Positions 6,075-11,115 of a stretch of 43,685 nt of DNA are shown here, piece after piece. Both the position numbers and the translations under genes were made by a program. The first letter of the stretch is position 1; each line of letters opens with the position of its first letter. The notes beneath the pieces were generated by a model, which ran no database searches, was not told the DNA's origin, and saw only the letters and a program-made list of their open reading frames with translations. The DNA comes from a virus, in IMG/VR virus record IMGVR_UViG_3300020202_000117, positions 1-43,685 of that record; one strand, given 5' to 3'.

Positions 6075-6241
6075 ACTGTTTTACTTAAAATTTTATTAAC
6101 CGCTTCTTCTGCATAATCAAGACCTTTAGACTCTCCCATCTGATGCGCCAGGTTACAAAAATTTTTTATCAATCTCTTGTCGTCTTCCTTCCAAAAAGGA
6201 ATTTCATCAATACGTGTTTTTAAATCTTCTAAATTTTTCAT
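6071..6241 (-). CDS. 56-aa acidic helical protein
   Basis: Small frame starting MKNLEDLKTRIDEIPFWKED and ending VNKILSKTV. It is predicted helical, with no cysteine or membrane motif and no recognised function. Its stop overlaps the ATG of the ssDNA-binding-like gene as ATGA, and its own ATG overlaps the stop of the 49-aa gene as ATGA. This double coupling is the main reason to accept it as real. Confidence 0.7.
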   Translation of the reverse strand: MKNLEDLKTRIDEIPFWKEDDKRLIKNFCNLAHQMGESKGLDYAEEAVNKILSKTV

Positions 6242-6387
6242 GCTTTTACCTTCCGGTTAATTTCGACTTTGAAATCCCTTATCTCTATTTGGGCGCAGAT
6301 ACAGAACGGGTAATCTGAATCCTCACATTCCTGATAATGTTCCGACTCCAATTTGTCGTACCAAACCTCCGGGTCAAACTCTGGCAT
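6238..6387 (-). CDS. 49-aa acidic protein with a CxC pair
   Basis: Small frame starting MPEFDPEVWYDKLESEHYQE and containing CEDSDYPFCIC. The acidic first half and three cysteines suggest a possible metal site, but no family is recognised. The ATG overlaps the stop of the 69-aa gene (TAATG), and the stop overlaps the next ATG (ATGA). It belongs to a four-gene coupled string that ends in the ssDNA-binding-like protein. Confidence 0.65.
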   Translation of the reverse strand: MPEFDPEVWYDKLESEHYQECEDSDYPFCICAQIEIRDFKVEINRKVKA

Positions 6388-6596
6388 TAGAATGGCATCT
6401 CCTCGTAGAGCTTAATCATTTCATCGGCCTTTTCTAATTGCTTTTGTAGCTCTTGAATCTTGATTGGGTTCAGGTGTCCCACTTTGGTCTGCTCAAGGAT
6501 TCGGGTCTTTTCCCGTTTCCATTCGGCTATCTTGGAAAGAAGATAGTCGCTTTTGATGGCAGTCTCTTGCGGACTGCGTTGTATAAATAGACTCAT
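6387..6596 (-). CDS. 69-aa coiled-coil protein
   Basis: Starts MSLFIQRSPQETAIKSDYLL and is followed by about 50 residues rich in Lys, Glu and Leu with heptad spacing (IQELQKQLEKADEMIKLYEE). It is probably a short coiled coil with no recognised function. It is the first gene after the terminator at 6611-6639, so it needs its own promoter or read-through. The region immediately upstream (TTTTCTTAATTAA side) is AT-rich, with no clear consensus promoter. Confidence 0.65.
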   Translation of the reverse strand: MSLFIQRSPQETAIKSDYLLSKIAEWKREKTRILEQTKVGHLNPIKIQELQKQLEKADEMIKLYEEMPF

Positions 6597-6607
6597 ATAT
6601 TTTCTTA

Positions 6608-6931
6608 ATTAAAAAACCCCGCTTTTTATAGCGAGGTTTCGTATCAGTGGTTTTAATAGCCCAGGTGCCTCTTCTTAAGGATAACACCCAGACTAATAGG
6701 ACCACTGATTTCGTAAGGTCTTTGTTTGAAGAACTACTCTAGTTGAGATTGTTCAAAAACAATGACAGACTTATTTCTCGCTTTAAATCGCAATAAGTTT
6801 TTAAAGAGGAGCTATCCAAAGGTCGTAAACCTTCACTACTCTCGGAATGTGCCATGCGTGATATTCACGGTTAGGCTAATCTAGAATCTTCCGACTAAGC
6901 CTTTGACGTAATCTCTGGCGACAGCTCCTAT
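6608..6931 (-). ncRNA. Candidate structured non-coding RNA E, about 320 nt, with promoter and terminator
   Basis: The RNA should start near 6931, seven bases after a consensus -10, and end at the terminator at 6611-6639. Reading 5' to 3' the stems are as follows. A 10-bp closing stem 6929-6920 / 6816-6807 encloses three hairpins (6902-6898/6877-6873, 6869-6865/6861-6857, 6833-6829/6823-6819). A 7+7-bp H-type pseudoknot follows (6806-6800/6787-6781 interleaved with 6798-6792/6775-6769). Next are hairpins 6763-6758/6753-6748 and 6744-6740/6736-6732, then a 9-bp stem 6709-6701/6651-6643 with an inner GGTG/CACC. No credible gene lies inside. The closing stem and terminator contain G-U pairs only on the minus strand. 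No known RNA family was recognised. Confidence 0.75.
6611..6639 (-). terminator. Intrinsic terminator of RNA E
   Basis: On the minus strand AAACCTCGCT (6639-6630) pairs with AGCGGGGTTT (6623-6614), 10 bp with one U-G pair, and continues into TTTTTT. A short loop separates the arms. It separates the RNA E unit from the 69-aa gene. Confidence 0.8.
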
Positions 6932-6937
6932 ATTTAT

Positions 6938-6966
6938 ATCTTACACCTACTAGCCTACACTGTCAA
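6938..6966 (-). promoter_or_regulatory. Sigma70-type promoter of RNA E
   Basis: TTGACA (6966-6961), a 17-base spacer and TAAGAT (6943-6938). The -35 is perfect and the -10 matches five of six bases. It overlaps the last codons of the HTH gene (GAC AGT GTA GGC TAG). The predicted start lies just before the 10-bp closing stem of the RNA. Confidence 0.75.
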
Positions 6967-7183
6967 GAGCCTGTTTTGATTTTCTTGTGGATAACTTGCC
7001 GACACGAACCAGATTCATTTCTTTAGCATATTTCCAGTAACGAGTCATGGTTTTTAAGTCTACTAGCTTGCCGGATGCGGTTTTCTTCATTCTACTCTGA
7101 GCTTGCCTATATGACAAACCCTGATGGTGGATAAGTTCCACCACCTCTAAAATTCGTTCTATATCTCTAGTCGGTTTTGGCAT
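6950..7183 (-). CDS. Small HTH protein, probable regulator
   Basis: 77 aa from the ATG at 7183 (MPKPTRDIERILEVVELIHH). GLSYRQAQSRMKK looks like the turn and recognition helix of a helix-turn-helix, and DLKTMTRYWKYAKEM may extend it; the C terminus is basic. An upstream GTG at 7201 is in frame, but the promoter at 7190-7217 would start transcription at the ATG itself, so I prefer 7183. It sits directly after the integrase, as small repressors or excisionases often do. It lacks the length of a CI-type repressor with a dimer domain, so an excisionase or a Cro-like role is also possible. Confidence 0.65.
   Translation of the reverse strand: MPKPTRDIERILEVVELIHHQGLSYRQAQSRMKKTASGKLVDLKTMTRYWKYAKEMNLVRVGKLSTRKSKQALDSVG
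6986..6994 (-). promoter_or_regulatory. DnaA box, perfect consensus (inside the HTH gene)
   Basis: TGTGGATAA on the plus strand is TTATCCACA on the minus strand. It abuts the left copy of the 12-base repeat ACTTGCCGACAC. Because it is also coding, it could be chance. Confidence 0.35.
6994..7005. repeat. 12-base repeat ACTTGCCGACAC, copy 1
   Basis: Identical to 7200-7211. This copy lies inside the HTH gene next to a DnaA box. The pair could be operator half-sites for a regulator that loops DNA, though a chance repeat cannot be excluded. Confidence 0.4.
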
Positions 7184-7189
7184 ATCATT

Positions 7190-7217
7190 ATTGTACACCA
7201 CTTGCCGACACAGTCAA
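7190..7217 (-). promoter_or_regulatory. Promoter of the HTH gene, giving a leaderless message
   Basis: TTGACT (7217-7212), 16-base spacer, TACAAT (7195-7190). Seven bases separate the -10 from the A of the ATG at 7183, so the transcript should begin at or next to the start codon with no ribosome site, as in the lambda cI message from PRM. The spacer contains the second copy of ACTTGCCGACAC. Confidence 0.7.
7200..7211. repeat. 12-base repeat ACTTGCCGACAC, copy 2 (in promoter spacer)
   Basis: Occupies 12 of the 16 spacer bases of the HTH promoter. A protein bound here would block RNA polymerase, so it is a candidate operator for autoregulation. Confidence 0.45.
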
Positions 7218-7223
7218 TAGAGT

Positions 7224-8111
7224 TTATCCCCTAACCTTCGCCCATTCTTTCTTTAAATCAGTCCCTTCTAATGTGGTGTAAATCCTTGAGCTATTGATAT
7301 TAGAATGCCCCATTAAATCACTTATAACGCCATTGTTTACCCCTTTGCGAGCCAAAGCCCTGCCATAGGCATGGCGGTACATGTGACAGTGAATAAAAGG
7401 AAAGATACCTGCTTTTTTGGAATAAGCCCGTAGAGAGTGAGCCATGCCGGTTGGCGTGAATCTCCGTCCACAGAAACCCCCGGATGCGCCAATAAATAAA
7501 GCTTTCTCATCTTGCCCGTACTTTAATTTCTTTCTTCTTTGTAGCCACCTGTCTATTTCCCTTTGGGTATCCTTTGTCCAAAATATCTGTCTGATTGGTT
7601 TGAATCCCCTGCTCTTTTTAGTCTTGATAATGGCCTGCCTGTTTTTTAAGTCGTCTATATCCAAATCTAATATCTCGCCTATGCGACATCCCGTGTCCCA
7701 TAAAAGCATCAGGATGGCCCTATTTTTAAGGTGCCTTGGGTCTTGGTTTTGAGGGATAACTGAGAGGATTTTGCAGTGTTCCTCTAGGGTAATTGTCCGG
7801 GGCATGACAAATACCTTGCGGGGTACTGGGATTAAATCCTCATGGAAGACTTTGTAATTTTGTAGTCTTAGGAATCTAAAGAACTTCCTAAAGCCATTAA
7901 CCTTAGTGACAAACGCCCGCCTATCCCAGCCTAATTTCTCAAGGGTCTCGAAGTAATCTGAAACGTCAGATGGCCTCACTTCTTCCACATCGCAGTTTTC
8001 CATATACATAGCAAAATACCGCAGGGTTGTGTCATGTCCCTTGTTGGTATAGGTGGTTATCTCATACCGGCGAAGCTTTGAAAACTCGTCAATGGCTTCT
8101 TTGAGGCGCAT
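7224..8111 (-). CDS. int: Tyrosine recombinase (phage integrase)
   Basis: 295 aa, with a SAM-like N-terminal core-binding domain (residues 1-95) and a complete catalytic domain. The active-site residues are visible: Arg143 in TGCRIGEI, Lys165/166 in KTKKSRGF, His243 and Arg246 in HCHMYRHAYG, His269 in LMGHSNI, and Tyr278 in SRIYTT. It lacks the AP2-type arm-binding N terminus seen in lambda integrase, so it resembles XerC/D-like phage enzymes. It probably integrates the phage into a host site or resolves multimers; no attachment site is evident. Upstream are a perfect promoter (8222-8249) and a terminator-like hairpin that ends just before the ATG, suggesting attenuation of integrase expression. 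Confidence 0.93.
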   Translation of the reverse strand: MRLKEAIDEFSKLRRYEITTYTNKGHDTTLRYFAMYMENCDVEEVRPSDVSDYFETLEKLGWDRRAFVTKVNGFRKFFRFLRLQNYKVFHEDLIPVPRKVFVMPRTITLEEHCKILSVIPQNQDPRHLKNRAILMLLWDTGCRIGEILDLDIDDLKNRQAIIKTKKSRGFKPIRQIFWTKDTQREIDRWLQRRKKLKYGQDEKALFIGASGGFCGRRFTPTGMAHSLRAYSKKAGIFPFIHCHMYRHAYGRALARKGVNNGVISDLMGHSNINSSRIYTTLEGTDLKKEWAKVRG

Positions 8112-8112
8112 A

Positions 8113-8150
8113 TTAAAAGGCCCGCCTCCAGTTACTACACTGAAGACGGG
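8113..8150 (-). terminator. Terminator-like hairpin directly before the integrase gene
   Basis: On the minus strand CCCG.CTTCAGT (8150-8139) pairs with ACTGGAG.CGGG (8132-8121), followed by CCTTTTAATATG. The T-run is short, so it may be an attenuator. The GGAGG inside the 3' arm is the only ribosome-site-like sequence for the integrase, 13 bases before its ATG, so the hairpin could also block translation. Confidence 0.5.
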
Positions 8151-8164
8151 TTACATAAATTATA

Positions 8165-8202
8165 AACCATCGGTAGTAAACCCCCTTTATAGGGCGATGG
8201 TT
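8165..8202 (-). promoter_or_regulatory. Leader hairpin downstream of the 8222-8249 promoter
   Basis: AACCATCG (8165-8172) pairs perfectly with CGATGGTT (8195-8202), with an inner CCC/GGG (8183-8185/8192-8194). The inner sequence CCCTTTATAGGG resembles the palindrome in the promoter spacer. Together with the hairpin at 8113-8150, the region would make a two-hairpin RNA of about 100 nt. Confidence 0.6.
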
Positions 8203-8221
8203 AATGATTAAATTGTACTGA

Positions 8222-8249
8222 ATTATACCCTATAAATAGGGATTGTCAA
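8222..8249 (-). promoter_or_regulatory. Perfect sigma70 promoter with palindrome in the spacer
   Basis: TTGACA (8249-8244), 16-base spacer, TATAAT (8227-8222): both hexamers match the consensus exactly. The spacer holds the inverted repeat CCCTAT-TT-ATAGGG (8241-8228), a likely repressor site. The promoter begins directly after the stop codon of the M23 gene and drives the integrase leader. Confidence 0.85.
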
Positions 8250-8251
8250 GA

Positions 8252-8899
8252 CTAGATTTCTGATGACGGTGGTAGGGTGATTTTAGACCAATCAGGTGTG
8301 CCATCTGTTTTAAGCGGTACATCCACACCTGTAATCTTACCCAAAGCCTTTAGTTCGCTTGGGTCACCTATATACATCCAAAACATCGCTGTCTTACCGT
8401 CTTTAGATAGTGCAAATCCTTTGTTCATAACTCTAAATACATCATTCCAAGGGTCAATGTAACCTCCATAGCCATTGTCCCTATTTAATACAAAACCGTT
8501 TTTATCAACCTTTCGAAGTCCATAGTGTAAATGCGGTCCAGTGGAGTTGCCGGTTGAACCCATTGTCCCGAGCAAGTCTCCCCGCTTAACCATATCTCCT
8601 GCCTTTACCTTTATCTCCTTTAAATGAAAGTAAGCCCGCTCATCAAAACCGGTGAGGGTTGGAGTGCGGGTATAGACAAAGTTCCCTGCCCCATTTACTT
8701 CATAGCCTGTAAATTCAACCCTTGCATCTTCGACTGAATAAATGGGCGTGCCTTCCTTAAAGGCAATATCTAAACCGTTGTGAGCGATTATTCCGTATTT
8801 AGAGTAATCTACAGCCTTGCCTGCAAACTTTTGAGTAACCACAGGATGTCCTGGTGTTTGTGGGTCTAATAAATTTGGTACTGGTATATTTGATTGCAT
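8252..8899 (-). CDS. M23-family peptidase, probable endolysin
   Basis: 215-aa zinc endopeptidase. Metal-binding and catalytic residues are in HNGLD (His40, Asp44), YFHLKE (His92) and GPHLHYG (His123, His125), as in LytM-type peptidases. GSTGNSTGPHLHYG is the family signature. M23 enzymes cut peptide cross-links of peptidoglycan. No signal peptide is present, so export would need a holin. The C-terminal 60 residues have no recognised binding domain. Its ribosome site (AAGGA) lies within an 11-bp hairpin (8908-8947), which may delay translation. M23 domains also occur in virion tail proteins, but this gene stands alone in the lysis and early area. Confidence 0.88.
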   Translation of the reverse strand: MQSNIPVPNLLDPQTPGHPVVTQKFAGKAVDYSKYGIIAHNGLDIAFKEGTPIYSVEDARVEFTGYEVNGAGNFVYTRTPTLTGFDERAYFHLKEIKVKAGDMVKRGDLLGTMGSTGNSTGPHLHYGLRKVDKNGFVLNRDNGYGGYIDPWNDVFRVMNKGFALSKDGKTAMFWMYIGDPSELKALGKITGVDVPLKTDGTPDWSKITLPPSSEI

Positions 8900-8907
8900 A
8901 ATTTTTT

Positions 8908-8947
8908 CCTTACTACAAAGTCCGATTTTTCAGGCTCTTTAGTAAGG
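8908..8947 (-). promoter_or_regulatory. Hairpin sequestering the M23 endolysin ribosome site
   Basis: CCTTACTA...AAG and CTT...TAGTAAGG (8908-8947) form an 11-bp stem with a two-base bulge. On the minus-strand message the 3' arm contains GTAAGG, the Shine-Dalgarno of the M23 gene, eight bases before its ATG. Such occlusion commonly limits translation until an upstream event opens the stem. Confidence 0.6.
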
Positions 8948-8950
8948 GGA

Positions 8951-8970
8951 GGAGTATCCTTAGATACTCC
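8951..8970 (-). promoter_or_regulatory. GC-rich hairpin upstream of the M23 gene
   Basis: GGAGTATC (8951-8958) pairs perfectly with GATACTCC (8963-8970) around CTTA, and flanking Cs and Gs extend it. No T-run follows on either strand. It lies just after the stop of the 102-aa gene and may protect or terminate that message, or compete with the hairpin at 8908-8947. Confidence 0.5.
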
Positions 8971-8983
8971 CCCGATTAGGTGT

Positions 8984-9292
8984 TCATAACGGCAGCTCCG
9001 TTTGTTCACCCTGTTTGGTCGTCCGAAAATCCTCTAGAGAACGGCGTTCCCTTTCATGCCAGACCCAATCACGAAGAGTGGGAATGTCAAAGAAAATCGG
9101 ACGGGTAGGATACTTGGTGGAAAAATACCCCTTGGTCACTACACAGACCCTATCTTTCTGCCAACCTGCGCCCAAAAAGAGCGCATCGCAGTGGTCTGGT
9201 TCTTCGGTTGTGCACTGTGCACCCATTTCCCAGATATATTTGGTATAAATGGGAACAAGGTCACGGTCGTTACAGGCCAGAAATATCCTCAT
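8984..9292 (-). CDS. Hypothetical protein, 102 aa (DUF4406-like Rossmann fold possible)
   Basis: Starts MRIFLACNDRDLVPIYTKYI. I chose the ATG at 9292 because GGAG lies five bases before it; a GTG at 9298 is also in frame. The pattern of an opening beta strand (RIFLAC), a helix, and then HCDALFLGAGWQKD recalls the DUF4406 / nucleoside deoxyribosyltransferase-like fold, where a xxDAVVxLPGWExS motif is found. The match is weak. It is the last gene of the higher-GC block that starts with the metallophosphoesterase. Confidence 0.6.
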   Translation of the reverse strand: MRIFLACNDRDLVPIYTKYIWEMGAQCTTEEPDHCDALFLGAGWQKDRVCVVTKGYFSTKYPTRPIFFDIPTLRDWVWHERERRSLEDFRTTKQGEQTELPL

Positions 9293-9294
9293 AA

Positions 9295-9630
9295 TCACTC
9301 CAGCTCATATGGTTTTTGACGGAACTTCTTGCGCCAGATATGGGCGAAATCAAAGCCTTCACACTTGGCGCAGTTGACGTAGAAAATCGGAACGACAGTG
9401 GTGGGGTTATCCCTTCTCATTGAGTAGAACAATCCCAGAGCCATCGCCATCGGGCAGTCGAGCAGGTGATATTCTTGCCCGTCTGTTTTCCAAACCACCC
9501 GAACGACATAGTACGAAACCTTCTTTTTCTTGTCTTTGCTTCTGAAGAAAACTCGGTCTTGGTCCTTGTGGTTCTTTTCGTTTGGACAAAGCCACAGTTC
9601 CAGACCTTCAGGCAGGATAATGTGGCCCAT
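9295..9630 (-). CDS. Hypothetical protein, 111 aa
   Basis: I place the start at ATG 9630 (MGHIILPEGLELWLCP) because AGGAGG lies four bases upstream; in-frame codons before it have no ribosome site. The protein has Cys in LWLCPNEK and a CAKC pair (VNCAKCEGFDF) near residue 90, so a zinc site is possible. The middle is beta-rich (VSYYVVRVVWKTDGQEYHLL). No family was recognised. It is followed by the 102-aa gene and belongs to the same strong-ribosome-site operon. Confidence 0.65.
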   Translation of the reverse strand: MGHIILPEGLELWLCPNEKNHKDQDRVFFRSKDKKKKVSYYVVRVVWKTDGQEYHLLDCPMAMALGLFYSMRRDNPTTVVPIFYVNCAKCEGFDFAHIWRKKFRQKPYELE

Positions 9631-9638
9631 AGAACCTC

Positions 9639-10250
9639 CTAGGATGTTCGACTTCGTGCCTTCTGGCAAATACGGGTGATGTAAGCTGTGACGGCTTCAG
9701 GGAGCATTGACCCGAAAAGGTCAGGTCGCTGAAGGGTAAAGGTAATCATCCAGGCCAGTTCTTCATTGAACTTCTCAATTGATAAGTTCTCAGAAGCAAC
9801 GGCTGCGCATTCAGCCTCGACTTCCATCCTGAAGCGAAATTCAGGGTCGGCTTTATAGCGGGCCATGAAAGCCGTGCAATCCCCGCCCGAAGCGTAGACT
9901 TGGCGGACATGGGTGCGTTCATGAACCATCAGCCTTGAATAATCGGGTTTGCCAACCTGGAACGAATCAACAAAGATTCGAGGCACATTGGCCGAATCAC
10001 AGCCTGTGGCTGCCCTGGGTACTTGGCCGTGGGGTATATTGGGAAAATAATCCCGCATATTGACCACATAAACAGGCACGTCAGGAACAACGGGTATAAC
10101 TTCACTTTCGGGAGTTGTTGCACAACCGACCATTAAGGCCGTCAGCAAACCCCACGCCAAATACCCAATCATAGATTTCCCGAATGTCTGCCAGAAGCGG
10201 TCATTGGGACGCTGGTTTGCCCGAATATCGGGCGAGCGGTCGTTTCTCAT
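9639..10250 (-). CDS. Zincin-like lipoprotein, 203 aa
   Basis: The N terminus has a positively charged start, a hydrophobic span (MIGYLAWGLLTALMVGC) and a lipobox-like MVGC, so it is a probable lipoprotein. In the middle LMVHERTHVRQVY carries an HExxH motif typical of gluzincin and metzincin metallopeptidases, and RMEVEAECAAVASE further on could supply the third zinc ligand (Glu). A membrane-anchored, outward-facing metalloprotease is the natural reading, but the substrate is unknown. Phage-encoded surface lipoproteins often block superinfection, which would also fit. It is followed by the 111-aa gene. Confidence 0.65.
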   Translation of the reverse strand: MRNDRSPDIRANQRPNDRFWQTFGKSMIGYLAWGLLTALMVGCATTPESEVIPVVPDVPVYVVNMRDYFPNIPHGQVPRAATGCDSANVPRIFVDSFQVGKPDYSRLMVHERTHVRQVYASGGDCTAFMARYKADPEFRFRMEVEAECAAVASENLSIEKFNEELAWMITFTLQRPDLFGSMLPEAVTAYITRICQKARSRTS

Positions 10251-10257
10251 CTTATCC

Positions 10258-10629
10258 TCACTTGCAGGGGTCAGTGTCCATTAGGTTGTTGGCGACTTTG
10301 GTGGTCAGGTCGAAATTTGAAATCGTCCATTTCCACGAACCGTAATCAACCCTGGGTGAAACTGTGATTGTCCCACCGATAACTGTGACTGCCACAAGCG
10401 AGAGGCGGTTATAGGAAGGAAGGTAGAAGCAACCTGTTTTTCCAGGTTCGACTTGTCCGAGCTTAAAGCCACGGGAGTAAATCTTGAGCTGGTCGAGAGT
10501 TTGATTCTCAACTAACACCGTGTCACCCTTGTCGGTATTCCGAGTAGGAATTGAGGCACAAGAGAGCACCAAGCCTGCCACGCAAGCGAGTGCTAAAAGT
10601 GCCAGCAAGACAATCATTCTTCGGTACAT
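10258..10629 (-). CDS. Probable lipoprotein, 123 aa
   Basis: Starts MYRRMIVLLALLALACVAGL and reaches a lipobox VLSC near residue 24, so it should be exported and lipid-anchored. The mature part is beta-rich (DTVLVENQTLDQLKIYSRGF), with KLGQVEPGKTGCFYL and VAVTVIGGTITVSP, resembling small envelope beta-sandwich domains. The ribosome site GGAGG is five bases from the ATG. It is translated between the two zincin-like genes, and the TAATG-type junction with the 118-aa gene suggests coupling. No function is assigned. Confidence 0.7.
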   Translation of the reverse strand: MYRRMIVLLALLALACVAGLVLSCASIPTRNTDKGDTVLVENQTLDQLKIYSRGFKLGQVEPGKTGCFYLPSYNRLSLVAVTVIGGTITVSPRVDYGSWKWTISNFDLTTKVANNLMDTDPCK

Positions 10630-10985
10630 TAGTCCCTCCAGGTGGTAATTTTTCCGACAATCGAATCTATAAGGTAAGCCCAGGCTTCTTCATTGGAATG
10701 AGAAATCGGGTAAAAGCCTGCGGACTTGGCGACACAAACTACCGCATGAAGGGCTTCGTGGGCGATAGTGGCGGGGTCTCTGGAATAGAGCCAGACAACC
10801 ACTAAATAACCTTTGGCGTTGCAACAGCCTCGGTTGCCAGTATCAGCCGCTTCCTTTTTCAGCTTCGGGATTTCGACTTCGTATCTTTTCTTAACGAAGT
10901 CGAAAAGTTCCTGTCCTGTTACCTTCCCTACGACCACGAACAGCGTTGCCGAATAGGGAGGTAAGGTAAATTCTTGCCAATACAT
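10629..10985 (-). CDS. Zincin-like protein with HEALH motif, 118 aa
   Basis: Starts MYWQEFTLPPYSATLFVVVG after an AGGGAG ribosome site eight bases upstream. IAHEALHAVVCVAK contains HExxH, and HSNEEAWAYLIDSIVG follows with a conserved Glu that could be the third zinc ligand. This arrangement occurs in small phage zincins of unknown substrate. The first 95 nt overlap the end of the 74-aa membrane gene in another frame. The coding strand and strong ribosome site make it credible. Confidence 0.7.
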   Translation of the reverse strand: MYWQEFTLPPYSATLFVVVGKVTGQELFDFVKKRYEVEIPKLKKEAADTGNRGCCNAKGYLVVVWLYSRDPATIAHEALHAVVCVAKSAGFYPISHSNEEAWAYLIDSIVGKITTWRD

Positions 10986-11115
10986 AACCCCATCTCCCTT
11001 TTATAGGTGGAAGGATGAGTGAGGGCAGCCACAAGGCCACCCCCACTGTGAGGAAAATTGTGCCAACTATTGCAAGTAGCACGGCGGGAATCCGAAGTAA
11101 GATTCGAAACCACAT
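10891..11115 (-). CDS. 74-aa membrane protein
   Basis: The ATG at 11115 overlaps the stop of the metallophosphoesterase gene (TAATG) and has GGAGG five bases upstream, so I start it there rather than at the ATG at 11127. MWFRILLRIPAVLLAIVGTI leads into a second hydrophobic stretch (FLTVGVALWLPSLIL), giving one long or two short membrane spans. The C terminus is basic (RGRREGNRTGTFRLR). It overlaps the following zincin gene by 95 nt, an unusually long overlap. Confidence 0.6.
   Translation of the reverse strand: MWFRILLRIPAVLLAIVGTIFLTVGVALWLPSLILPPIKGRWGYVLARIYLTSLFGNAVRGRREGNRTGTFRLR

Noticed and set aside
6493-6705. 70-codon minus-strand frame crossing the RNA E terminator
   Set aside because: It passes through the terminator and overlaps the 69-aa coiled-coil gene, with no ribosome site or protein-like composition.
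6643-6709. Possible tRNA or tRNA-like cloverleaf
   Set aside because: The stem spacing lacks a T-loop (GTTCGAATC-type) and a 7-bp acceptor with a CCA-compatible end; no tRNA features.
6608-6931. Retron-type ncRNA or CRISPR/tracr RNA
   Set aside because: No reverse transcriptase, Cas protein or repeat array is present in the genome.
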